From DATLWN01 sp964422615 (GTDB lineage Bacteria > Pseudomonadota > Zetaproteobacteria > Mariprofundales > Mariprofundaceae): 24,711 bases of DNA. Within the stretch, counting starts at the first letter, position 1; every line of letters starts with the position of its first letter. The translations under genes and the position numbers were made by a program. The stretch spans positions 1 through 24,711 of the forward strand of contig CAYRBJ010000027.1 of assembly GCA_964422615.1 (NCBI GenBank), read 5' to 3'. Under the pieces are notes generated by a model. It saw only the letters and a program-made list of their open reading frames with translations, was not told where the DNA came from and ran no database searches. Shown here piece after piece: positions 1-6,637 of the stretch.

Positions 1-1
1 C

Positions 2-739
2 GGCTTCGACGGGCCCTGCGCCAATTCGCTCGATGCCGTGTCCGACCGCGATTTCATCATCGAGCTCTTGGCTGCCGCTGCCATCTGTGCGGTGCATCTG
101 TCGCGCCTGTCCGAAGAGTTGATCCTGTGGATGAGTGCGCAGTTCGGCTTCATTGAGCTGCCGGATGCCTTCTGCACGGGCAGCTCGATCATGCCGCAGA
201 AGAAGAACCCGGACATGCCGGAGCTGGTACGCGGCAAGACCGGGCGCATCATCGGCGGCCTGGTGGCGATGCTGACCGTCGTCAAGTCGCTGCCGCTGGC
301 GTACAACAAGGACATGCAGGAGGACAAGCAGGCGGTGTTCGATGCCTTCGACAGCCTCGAGGGCGGCCTGCGCGTGTTCGCCGATATGCTGCCCGGCATG
401 ACCGTGGATGCCGCGGTCATGCATCGGGCCGCCGCCGCCGGCTTTTCCACCGCCACGGATCTCGCCGACGCCCTGGTGCGCGCCGGCGTGCCGTTTCGCG
501 ACGCGCATGCCATCGTCGGCAAGGCGGTGGCGCTGTGCATCCGCGAGGGCGTTGCCCTCGATGCGCTGACCGATGCCCAGTGCGCTTCCATTGACGCGCG
601 GCTCGCCGGGGATATGGTGCGGGCATTGTCGGTCGAGGCCTGTGTGGCCGCGCGCGACCACATCGGCGGTACCGCCCCCGCCCAGGTCAGGAAGCAGTGT
701 GCCGCCTGGCGCCGCCGTCTGGAGGAAGAACATGCGTAA
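2..739 (+). CDS. argH: Argininosuccinate lyase, C-terminal part (5' end outside window)
   Basis: Catalyses the last step of arginine synthesis, splitting argininosuccinate into arginine and fumarate in the cytoplasm. The reading frame is open from the first bases of the window, so the N-terminal half is missing. The fumarase/aspartase superfamily signature loop is visible as GSSIMPQKKNPD (around base 180), which carries the catalytic serine. It is preceded by the conserved SRLSEELILW helix and followed by the helical C-terminal domain. The stop codon lies inside the start of the next gene (ATGCGTAA, an 8-base overlap), which suggests translational coupling to the lipoprotein gene. The family assignment is secure. 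Nothing looks broken in the part that is visible. Confidence 0.97.
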   Translation, partial: GFDGPCANSLDAVSDRDFIIELLAAAAICAVHLSRLSEELILWMSAQFGFIELPDAFCTGSSIMPQKKNPDMPELVRGKTGRIIGGLVAMLTVVKSLPLAYNKDMQEDKQAVFDAFDSLEGGLRVFADMLPGMTVDAAVMHRAAAAGFSTATDLADALVRAGVPFRDAHAIVGKAVALCIREGVALDALTDAQCASIDARLAGDMVRALSVEACVAARDHIGGTAPAQVRKQCAAWRRRLEEEHA

Positions 740-1172
740 ATGGCTGAATCCCGTCGCCGTGCTCGCCACAACGCTCGTGATCGCGCTGGCCCTGGCCGGC
801 TGCGGCCGCAAGGAGCCGCCGGTGCCGATGGCCGAATCGGCGCCTCCGGTGATCGTGTCGATGACGCACGCCGTGCACGTCAATGTGCTGGCGATCGACG
901 TGGTGCTGAATGGTGGCGGTGCCGGCGGCGTCGGCTACCAGGTTGACCGCGCGCCCATCGATCCGTACTGCAATTGCCCCGGATTCTGGCGTCGCTACCA
1001 AACGCAGCCGGCGCAACCGTCGCTGGCCGGCGTCCATACCAAGATACTGCTCGATCTCAGGGGCGGCACCATCGCCTATGCCTTCCGTATACGGGCCGTG
1101 GACGCCATCGGCCGACTGGGGCCGTGGAGCAAGATCATCCGCGCCCGCTCCCAACTGAACGTACCCGAGTAG
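732..1172 (+). CDS. Small lipoprotein in the argH-dap operon, fibronectin-III-like tail
   Basis: Encodes 146 residues. The start is set by a Lys/Arg-containing N-terminus, a hydrophobic stretch (residues 7-22) and a lipobox ending LAGC, with the lipidated cysteine at residue 24. An inner- or outer-membrane lipoprotein facing the periplasm is therefore expected. A proline-rich linker (KEPPVPM) follows. The remainder reads like one short beta-sandwich: GYQVDRAPIDPYC...W, then YAFRIRAVDAIGRLGPWS, which resembles the end of a fibronectin type III repeat. A Cys-Asn-Cys motif lies near residues 79-81. In many gammaproteobacteria a much shorter lipoprotein (LptM/YifL) sits just before lysA. This gene has the same position but is longer, so I leave the symbol blank. 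It overlaps argH by 8 bases and ends 7 bases before dapC. Confidence 0.8.
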   Translation: MRKWLNPVAVLATTLVIALALAGCGRKEPPVPMAESAPPVIVSMTHAVHVNVLAIDVVLNGGGAGGVGYQVDRAPIDPYCNCPGFWRRYQTQPAQPSLAGVHTKILLDLRGGTIAYAFRIRAVDAIGRLGPWSKIIRARSQLNVPE

Positions 1173-1179
1173 GCTTGGG

Positions 1180-2367
1180 GTGAAGAACGCGCAGCCGCGC
1201 CTGGACAGCCTCGGCCCCTACCCGTTCGAGCGCCTGTCCGCCCTGCTGGCCGGTATCCGGCCACCGGCGGGGCTGGAGCCGATCGATGCCGGTGCCGGTG
1301 AGCCTCGGATGTTGTTGCCCAGTTTCGTGCGCCCGGCGCTGGAAGCGAACCTCGACGGCTTCTCGCGCTATCCGACCACGCGCGGCTCCGAGTTCCTGCG
1401 CCAGGCCATCGCCGACTGGCTGATGCGCCGCTACGACCTGCCTGCTCTGGATGCCGGTACGCAGGTGCTTACCGCCAACGGCACGCGCGAGGCGTTGTTC
1501 GCCGTAGCCCATGCGCTGGTTAACCCTGAGGCGCAGGCGAAGCCCTACGTGTTGATGCCCAATCCGATGTATCAGATCTACCTGGGGGCGGCGGTCACCG
1601 CCGGGGCCCGGCCGTGGCTGATGCCATGCGTGCCCTCTTCAAATTTCGGCCCGGACTGGCAGTCGGTGCCCGGGTCGGTGTGGGCGGATGCGTCCATGAT
1701 CTACGTGTGCTCGCCGTCGAACCCCACCGGCTGGGTCGCCGGTCGCGACGACTATATCCGTTTGCTGGAGCTGGCCGAGCGGTATGACTTCACCATCGTT
1801 GCCGATGAATGCTATTCCGAGATCTACCGTGATACGCCGCCGGTGGGGCTGCTGCAGGTGGCGGCCGAGACGGGGCGTGGCGATTTCGCGCACTGCCTGG
1901 TGATGAATTCGCTGTCCAAGCGCTCGGCGCTGCCGGGGCTGCGCTCCGGCCTGATCGCCGGCGATGCCGGGCTCATCGCGCGCTTCGCCAGGCTGCGCAG
2001 CTACACCGGGCCGGCCACGCCCCTGCCGTTGCAGCGCATCGCCGCCGCGGCCTGGGATGACGAGACGCATGTCGAGACGCACCGAATGATCTTCCGCGAA
2101 TCCCTGGCCGCCTTCTTCGACGCCTGGGGCGAAGGCAGCCCTCCGGCAGGTTCGTTCTTCGCCTGGCTGCCGGTCGGCGATGACGAGGCCTTCGCCCGCG
2201 CCGCCTTCGCCGAGCAGGCGGTGACGGTGCTGCCCGGTTCCTATCTGGGGTCGGCGCACGGCGATGCCGTCAATGCGGGCACGGGCTACATCCGCGCCGC
2301 GCTGATCGATGGCCCGGCCAGGGCGGCCGAGATGGCCCGGCGTCTGCGGGCCGTCGGGGCGCAGTGA
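1180..2367 (+). CDS. dapC: Succinyldiaminopimelate aminotransferase (class I/II PLP enzyme)
   Basis: A 395-residue fold-type I aminotransferase. It is predicted to transfer an amino group from glutamate to N-succinyl-2-amino-6-ketopimelate in the lysine/peptidoglycan precursor pathway. The N-terminus (LDSLGPYPFERLSALLAGI) is the pattern I associate with DapC. Further marks are SRYPTTRGSEFLRQAIA (about 62-78), SPSNPTG (178-184), the PLP-contacting Asp of VADECYSEIY (207-216), and the Schiff-base lysine in NSLSKRSALPGLRSG (Lys247). The start is GTG, chosen because it gives the DapC-like N-terminus and no in-frame ATG lies nearby. It follows the lipoprotein gene by 7 bases, and its stop overlaps the next start (TGATG). 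Other class I aminotransferases such as ArgD are less likely, both from the N-terminus and from dapD lying 2.5 kb away. Confidence 0.87.
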   Translation: MKNAQPRLDSLGPYPFERLSALLAGIRPPAGLEPIDAGAGEPRMLLPSFVRPALEANLDGFSRYPTTRGSEFLRQAIADWLMRRYDLPALDAGTQVLTANGTREALFAVAHALVNPEAQAKPYVLMPNPMYQIYLGAAVTAGARPWLMPCVPSSNFGPDWQSVPGSVWADASMIYVCSPSNPTGWVAGRDDYIRLLELAERYDFTIVADECYSEIYRDTPPVGLLQVAAETGRGDFAHCLVMNSLSKRSALPGLRSGLIAGDAGLIARFARLRSYTGPATPLPLQRIAAAAWDDETHVETHRMIFRESLAAFFDAWGEGSPPAGSFFAWLPVGDDEAFARAAFAEQAVTVLPGSYLGSAHGDAVNAGTGYIRAALIDGPARAAEMARRLRAVGAQ

Positions 2368-3563
2368 TGCAGATTCCGGCCCATGTCGAGGATGAGATCC
2401 GCCGCCGTGCCGCGGCGGGCGGCACTTTCAATGCCTATATCTACGATACGCGCATCATGCGCGCCAAGCTTGCGGAACTGGCCGGCATCATGCCGGCCGG
2501 CGTGGAGTTGTATTATGCGATGAAGGCCAACCCGCATCCGGCCTTCCTGGCGGCGGCACGTGACGCGGAGGGTATCGAGATCGCCAGCTTGGGGGAGGCC
2601 GAAAAGGCCGTGGCCGCAGGCTTTGCACCGTCACAACTGATCTTCACCGGCCCGGGAAAGAGCCCGGAGGAGCTGCACTGGAGTGTGGCCAACGGCGTGC
2701 GCACGGTGCACCTCGAATCCCTGGCCGAGGCGCACCGGCTTGCGGGGATCGCCGCCGGGCTCGGCAAGGTCCAGGACGTGCTGTTGCGCATCAACGCCAA
2801 TTTCGATATCCACGAGGCGCAGACGACCTTCTCCGGCGGCTCCAAGAAGTTCGGCATCGACGAGGAGAGGCTCGATGCGGCGCTGCCGCAGATCCTGGCC
2901 CTGGATCACCTGAACTTCCGCGGCCTGCACGTCTATGCCGCCTCCGGGGTGCTGAATGTGGCCGATCTGCTGGAGAACTGCCGCCTGGTGTTTGCGATGA
3001 CCCGGCGCATCGAGGCCGCCTTCCCCGGCGTGCGCTGCGACATCATCGATTTCGGCGGCGGCTTCGGTGTCGATTACCTGGAAACGGGCCATGACTTCGA
3101 CCCGGCCGCCTATGCCGAAGGGCTGGCGGCACTGATCGATGAGTACGGCTTCGCGGGAAGGCGGTTCGTGCTGGAGCTCGGACGCTATCTGGCCGCCGAT
3201 TCCGGCTGGTTCTGCACCGAGATTCTCGATATCAAGGAAAGCCGCGGCAAGACGCAGGTGGTGTGCGCCGGCGGCATCAACCATTTCCGCCGCCCGGCCG
3301 CACTCGCCATCAACCATCCGCTGGCCATCGTGCCCATGCACCGCCCCAGGCTGTTCGGCGGCCAGCAGAGCGTGCACCACGACCAGGTCTACTTCGGCGG
3401 GCCCTTGTGCACGGGTGCGGACAAGCTGGCCAACGACGTGGATGTCGAGCATGCCGAGATCGGCGATATCGCCGTGTTCGGCCTGGCCGGCGCCTACGGC
3501 CTGACGATGTCCAACATCGAGTTCCTCAGCCACGCCCGCCCCGAGGAGATCGTCCTCGCCTGA
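2367..3563 (+). CDS. Fold-type III PLP-dependent decarboxylase, LysA-related
   Basis: About 398 residues, an alanine-racemase-fold decarboxylase of the diaminopimelate/ornithine decarboxylase superfamily. The PLP lysine is in YYAMKANPHP (Lys53). The glycine-rich phosphate loop is DFGGGFGVDY, the barrel contact LELGRYL, and the active-site cysteine lies in GGPLCTGADKL. The C-terminal signature is GAYGLTMSNIEFLSH. The HVYAASG motif and the PLCT...GAYGLT ending look closer to the BtrK/exosortase-associated branch than to classical LysA, which normally shows HIGSQ and GPxCES. Its position directly after dapC, with a TGATG junction, argues for diaminopimelate decarboxylation to lysine. The sequence alone leaves the substrate open. 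An alternative GTG start lies one codon upstream at 2364. No acyl-carrier or exosortase gene is nearby. Confidence 0.85.
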   Translation: MQIPAHVEDEIRRRAAAGGTFNAYIYDTRIMRAKLAELAGIMPAGVELYYAMKANPHPAFLAAARDAEGIEIASLGEAEKAVAAGFAPSQLIFTGPGKSPEELHWSVANGVRTVHLESLAEAHRLAGIAAGLGKVQDVLLRINANFDIHEAQTTFSGGSKKFGIDEERLDAALPQILALDHLNFRGLHVYAASGVLNVADLLENCRLVFAMTRRIEAAFPGVRCDIIDFGGGFGVDYLETGHDFDPAAYAEGLAALIDEYGFAGRRFVLELGRYLAADSGWFCTEILDIKESRGKTQVVCAGGINHFRRPAALAINHPLAIVPMHRPRLFGGQQSVHHDQVYFGGPLCTGADKLANDVDVEHAEIGDIAVFGLAGAYGLTMSNIEFLSHARPEEIVLA

Positions 3564-3578
3564 CCCCGGAGGCCGGGG
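3564..3578. terminator. Hairpin between convergent genes
   Basis: A perfect 6-bp inverted repeat (CCCCGG, loop AGG, CCGGGG) lies exactly between the stop of the decarboxylase and the stop of the convergent flavoprotein gene. No T-run follows on either strand, so a classic intrinsic terminator is not shown. Position suggests a bidirectional transcription barrier. Confidence 0.4.
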
Positions 3579-3581
3579 AGC

Positions 3582-4034
3582 CTAGCAGTAGACCAGGTCG
3601 GTGTGGCCGAAGCCCTTGGAATAGTCGAGCACGGAGATCACCGTCGGCGTCAGGCGAAAGATGCGTATCTCGTCCGGGGTCGGCATCTTCACCGGCAGGG
3701 GCTTATGCCCGGGATACTTCGACGGCAGCAGGCGCAATATCCTTTCCGCCTCGGCGCGGTCGGTCACCGCCTCGGCGTGCGCGGCCATGGACAGGCCGGT
3801 GATGGCCATGATATCCGGCGTGTCGTGATCGATGGTCAGCGACACCCGGTCGTCGCGCGCCAGGTTTCCCGCCTTCTGGCTGTCCAGGCCGCACAGGAAG
3901 TAGATCGTCAGGCCTTCGTTGACGTAGCCGACGGTCGTCGCCTGCGGCCAGCCGTCCGCCCTGAGCGTGGCAAGCGTCATGATGCGGTGGCTGTCCAGCA
4001 GTTGCAGGATCTTGTTTCTGATCTTCTCGTCCAT
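3582..4034 (-). CDS. Pyridoxamine 5'-phosphate oxidase-like FMN-binding protein
   Basis: A 150-residue protein of the split-beta-barrel flavin-binding family. The N-terminal helix (IRNKILQLLDSHRIMTLATL) leads into the first strand, then GWPQATTVGYV and TIYFLCGLDSQKAGNLARDDRVSLTI, the typical core of small PNPOx-like proteins. Such proteins bind FMN, F420 or heme as dimers. The substrate is unknown, and real PdxH activity is unlikely given the short length. The start is MDEK, which has GGAGG five bases upstream; a nearer in-frame ATG four codons upstream lacks such spacing. It is convergent with the decarboxylase gene and divergent from the TrhA-like gene, so it probably stands as its own transcription unit. 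Confidence 0.85.
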   Translation of the reverse strand: MDEKIRNKILQLLDSHRIMTLATLRADGWPQATTVGYVNEGLTIYFLCGLDSQKAGNLARDDRVSLTIDHDTPDIMAITGLSMAAHAEAVTDRAEAERILRLLPSKYPGHKPLPVKMPTPDEIRIFRLTPTVISVLDYSKGFGHTDLVYC

Positions 4035-4166
4035 TGTCTCCTCCATCGTTGCCGGCCGCAGCCGGGGTGAGGCTGGGTAGAGTCTAGACGCTTCCGCCTG
4101 GCGGCTGTTGCCATCCGCGGATTTTATCGACCGCCCTTGCGGGTCCGGCCGCATCGGGCCAAGGTT

Positions 4167-4796
4167 ATGTATGTGACCGCACACCATCACCAGCCCGAAT
4201 GGTTCAACAGCATCAGTCATTTGATCGGGGCGGTGGCGGCAATGGCGGGCATGGTCGTGCTGGTGGTGCTGGCCTCGCTGCAGGGCAATCCGTGGAAGAT
4301 CGTCAGCTTCAGCATCTACGGTACGACGCTTGTGCTGCTGTTCACCGCCTCGGCCCTGTTCCACAGCCGCCCCGGCCACCCCTTGCTGCAAAAGCTCGAC
4401 CATTATGCCATCTACCTGCTGATCGCCGGCACCTACACCCCGTTCGCGCTGGTGACGCTGCACGGTGCCTGGGGCTGGTCCATCTTCGGCGCCATCTGGG
4501 GGCTGGCGCTGTTGGGCATCATCATCGACGCCGTGATCAAGGGCGGGCGGCGCCTGTGGCCCGTGGTCATCTACCTGGTGATGGGTTGGCTGGCCCTGGT
4601 GGCCCTGAAGCCGCTGCTGCACGCCCTGCCCCTGGCGGGCTTCATGTGGCTGCTGACCGGCGGCCTGTTCTACACCGTCGGCGTGATCTTCTACGCCCTG
4701 GATTCAAGGCGACGCTACTTCCACGAGATCTGGCATCTGTTCGTGCTGGCGGGCAGCGTCACGCATTATTTCACCATACTGTTCTATGTCGATTAA
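4167..4796 (+). CDS. trhA: TrhA/hemolysin III family membrane protein (PAQR superfamily)
   Basis: 209 residues with seven hydrophobic segments. The family zinc-site marks are in the right order: NSISHLIGA near the N-terminus, SALFHS after the second segment, DHYAIYLLIAGTYTPF at the third, and HEIWHLFVLAGSVTHYF at the C-terminus. Homologues are inner-membrane proteins tied to membrane-fluidity homeostasis; the hemolysin name is historical. I use the ATG at 4167 rather than an upstream in-frame TTG at 4137, because the protein then starts just before the conserved EWFNSISH stretch. The 132-bp gap to the divergent PNPOx-like gene should hold both promoters, but I see no clear consensus boxes there. 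Confidence 0.9.
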   Translation: MYVTAHHHQPEWFNSISHLIGAVAAMAGMVVLVVLASLQGNPWKIVSFSIYGTTLVLLFTASALFHSRPGHPLLQKLDHYAIYLLIAGTYTPFALVTLHGAWGWSIFGAIWGLALLGIIIDAVIKGGRRLWPVVIYLVMGWLALVALKPLLHALPLAGFMWLLTGGLFYTVGVIFYALDSRRRYFHEIWHLFVLAGSVTHYFTILFYVD

Positions 4797-4807
4797 CCCC
4801 GACCAGC

Positions 4808-4868
4808 GGCCGATGCCGGAACGCGGGAAGCTCGCACCAAAGTTGGCATTACCATCGGCCCGTTTTTT
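4808..4868 (+). terminator. Candidate intrinsic terminator or attenuator before dapD
   Basis: An 8-bp perfect stem (GGCCGATG at 4808-4815 with CATCGGCC at 4853-4860) is followed by CG and six Ts (4863-4868). The 37-base loop is long for a simple terminator. It begins 12 bases after the trhA stop, so termination of trhA is the simplest reading. Attenuation of a dapD leader is possible if transcription starts upstream. Confidence 0.5.
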
Positions 4869-4912
4869 CGCTAGGGTTGGCATTGACGAGTCCGTCGGGA
4901 AGAGGTTGGCAT
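4842..4912 (+). repeat. Three copies of an 8-mer upstream of dapD
   Basis: GTTGGCAT occurs at 4842-4849, 4876-4883 and 4905-4912, the last overlapping the dapD start codon. The copies share orientation and are 34 and 29 bases apart, center to center. I see no symmetry typical of a dimer operator. They may be regulator sites or relics of short local duplications. Confidence 0.5.
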
Positions 4913-5732
4913 GCACCATCTGCAGCAAGTGATCGAACAGGCATGGGAAACGCGCGCTGACTGGAGCGCGGCCAATGTGACCCCCGAGGTCCGTGATGCC
5001 ATCGAGCAGGCCATCAATCTTCTGGATTCGGGCGGTGTGCGCGTGGCCGACAAGGATGAGCACGGCCACTGGGTGACCAATGAGTGGCTGAAGAAGGCCG
5101 TGCTGCTGTATTTCAAGCTGCACGACAATGTGCTGATCCGCGGCAGCGCCACCAACTACTTCGACAAGGTGCCGCTGAAGTTCGCCAGCTGGGGCGACGC
5201 CGAATTCCGTGTCGCCGGTATCCGCGTGGTGCCGCCGGCCACCGTGCGCAAGGGCGCGTTTATCGCCCCGAAGGCCGTGCTGATGCCGTGCTTCGTCAAT
5301 ATCGGCGCCTATGTCGATGAGGGCACGATGGTCGACACCTGGGCCACCGTCGGTTCATGCGCCCAGATCGGCAAGAACTGCCATATCTCCGGCGGCGCCG
5401 GCATCGGCGGCGTGCTGGAACCGATCCAGGCCAGCCCGGTGATCATCGAGGACAACTGCTTCATCGGCGCCCGCGCCGAGGTGGCCGAGGGCGTGATCGT
5501 GCGCGAGGGCTCGGTGCTGTCGATGGGCGTCTATCTGGGCAAGTCCACGCGCATCATCAACCGCGCCACCGGCGAGACGCACTACGGCGAGGTGCCGCCG
5601 TATTCGGTGGTGGTGTCCGGCTCCATGCCCGGCAAGTCCGGCGGCCCGAACCTGTACTGCGCCGTCATCGTCAAGCAGGTCGACGCGCAGACCCGCAGCA
5701 AGACCGGCATCACCGAACTCCTCAGGGAATAG
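4911..5732 (+). CDS. dapD: Tetrahydrodipicolinate N-succinyltransferase
   Basis: 273 residues, the usual DapD length. It transfers succinyl from succinyl-CoA to tetrahydrodipicolinate, committing flux to the succinylase branch of lysine and peptidoglycan synthesis, and acts as a cytoplasmic trimer. An N-terminal helical domain (1-95) is followed by the left-handed beta-helix of hexapeptide repeats (about 105-230), including MPCFVNIGAYVDEGTMVDTWATVGSCAQIG and SGGAGIGGVLEP. The C-terminal tail has the conserved SGSMPGKSGGPNLYCAVIVKQVD stretch, with K...TRSKT after it. An AAGAGG element precedes the ATG. It is separated from dapC by the decarboxylase, the flavoprotein and trhA, so the dap genes are near each other but not one operon. 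Confidence 0.98.
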   Translation: MHHLQQVIEQAWETRADWSAANVTPEVRDAIEQAINLLDSGGVRVADKDEHGHWVTNEWLKKAVLLYFKLHDNVLIRGSATNYFDKVPLKFASWGDAEFRVAGIRVVPPATVRKGAFIAPKAVLMPCFVNIGAYVDEGTMVDTWATVGSCAQIGKNCHISGGAGIGGVLEPIQASPVIIEDNCFIGARAEVAEGVIVREGSVLSMGVYLGKSTRIINRATGETHYGEVPPYSVVVSGSMPGKSGGPNLYCAVIVKQVDAQTRSKTGITELLRE

Positions 5733-5735
5733 TCC

Positions 5736-5909
5736 CTAGCCTTCCGGCGCGCTCCAGGCGGCGAGGAACGGCCCCAGGTGCGGGCGGGATTTCGCCTCCT
5801 CTTCCAGGTAATTACGCACCCCCAGGATTGCCCGCGCATAGGCGTTTTCGCTCAAGGCGCCCGTGAATAGCTGCCAGCGCAGGAACATCAGCAGGGTGGA
5901 GCAGAGGTC
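5736..5909 (-). pseudogene. Remnant of a second exonuclease gene (C-terminal 57 codons only)
   Basis: The minus strand encodes 57 residues and a stop that align without gaps to residues 214-270 of the exonuclease at 6638-7450. By hand I count 34 of 57 identical. Shared blocks include GAL..., AYAR, RNYL, ESRPHL/KSRPHL and the final AEG/PEG-stop. Homology breaks at base 5910. There is no start codon, no exonuclease motif I or II, and no continuing frame upstream, so this is a fragment. Its stop lies only 3 bases from the dapD stop, in convergent orientation. The remnant and the intact gene flank the PagL-like gene in direct orientation. Confidence 0.85.
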
Positions 5910-5990
5910 CCCAGAACTTGTTCGTGCCAGTAAGCGGGACAGCCGTGGGTCAGAGCCCTTTTATGGTCGCGTTCATTGAACGCCGGGGGT

Positions 5991-6590
5991 TCAGAAACGA
6001 TAAAGCAACTCCAGCATGTGAAAATCGGCGCCAATCGTGGAGGAGCTGTAAAGGGCGGCGTCGGAGTAATGCAGAAAGCGGTAGCCAATCCCGAAGTGTC
6101 CATACAGCGGCACACCGAAGCCTGCGGTCAAGGCGAATTGCAGAGGTCCGCCGAAGTCCTGCTGTGCATAACGGTATCGGGACATCGCCGCCAGTCCGGC
6201 ACCTGCGTCGGCATAGAACCGACCGTCTCGCGAGGCGATGGCAAGCACAGGGATAACGGAAGCGACGACGGCGGTTTTGCCCGCGCCCCGAAAGATGCCG
6301 ATGCTGGTCAGCAGCCTCGTCTCCAGTCCCAGGCGCGAGGCGATTTGGTACGCCTCGGGCAGGCGGAACGTGCCCATGACATCATATTCCTCAAACGATA
6401 CCGGCTGCACCTTGCCGAGCACGCGCTGATCGCTGACTTTTGCACGTATGGCGATGTTGAGCAGCTTGAGATCGGCTGCGTAAGCGGGCCGTGCGCAAAC
6501 CACAAGCATGGCCAGCATGGCCAGCATCGGGTAGCGCCGGCGGTGCTGACTGCGCATTCGTGCAGAAATCGATTTCGGAAGCTGTTTCAT
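5991..6590 (-). CDS. PagL-like lipid A deacylase / acyloxyacyl hydrolase family outer-membrane barrel
   Basis: 199 residues. A signal peptide is likely from about residue 10 to AYA at 38-40 (basic stretch RSQHRRRYP, then MLAMLAMLVV, cleavage after AYA). The rest is beta-barrel-like, with alternating residues and a terminal aromatic (LLYRF). The C-terminal GIGYRFLHYSDAALY resembles the catalytic His-x-Ser of PagL (His174, Ser176), where the usual motif is H-[YLI]-S-N. Family members sit in the outer membrane and remove the 3-position acyl chain of lipid A. The Asn after Ser is Asp here. The acidic third residue expected about 12 positions on is Ala, with Asp189 next to it. Activity is therefore uncertain. 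The start is unsure, because the GAGGA lies too close to the first ATG. Confidence 0.65.
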   Translation of the reverse strand: MKQLPKSISARMRSQHRRRYPMLAMLAMLVVCARPAYAADLKLLNIAIRAKVSDQRVLGKVQPVSFEEYDVMGTFRLPEAYQIASRLGLETRLLTSIGIFRGAGKTAVVASVIPVLAIASRDGRFYADAGAGLAAMSRYRYAQQDFGGPLQFALTAGFGVPLYGHFGIGYRFLHYSDAALYSSSTIGADFHMLELLYRF

Positions 6591-6637
6591 TCCTCATTGA
6601 CTGTAGACCATGCGCGTTTGATCGCGAGCGGCTGCTA

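Noticed and set aside
4137..4166. Upstream TTG start for the TrhA-like gene
   Set aside because: Adds only a basic stretch not seen in the family; the ATG at 4167 fits better.
5910..5990. Possible transposon end between the exonuclease remnant and the PagL-like gene
   Set aside because: I looked for terminal inverted repeats or a target-site duplication bounding 5910-6637 and found none.
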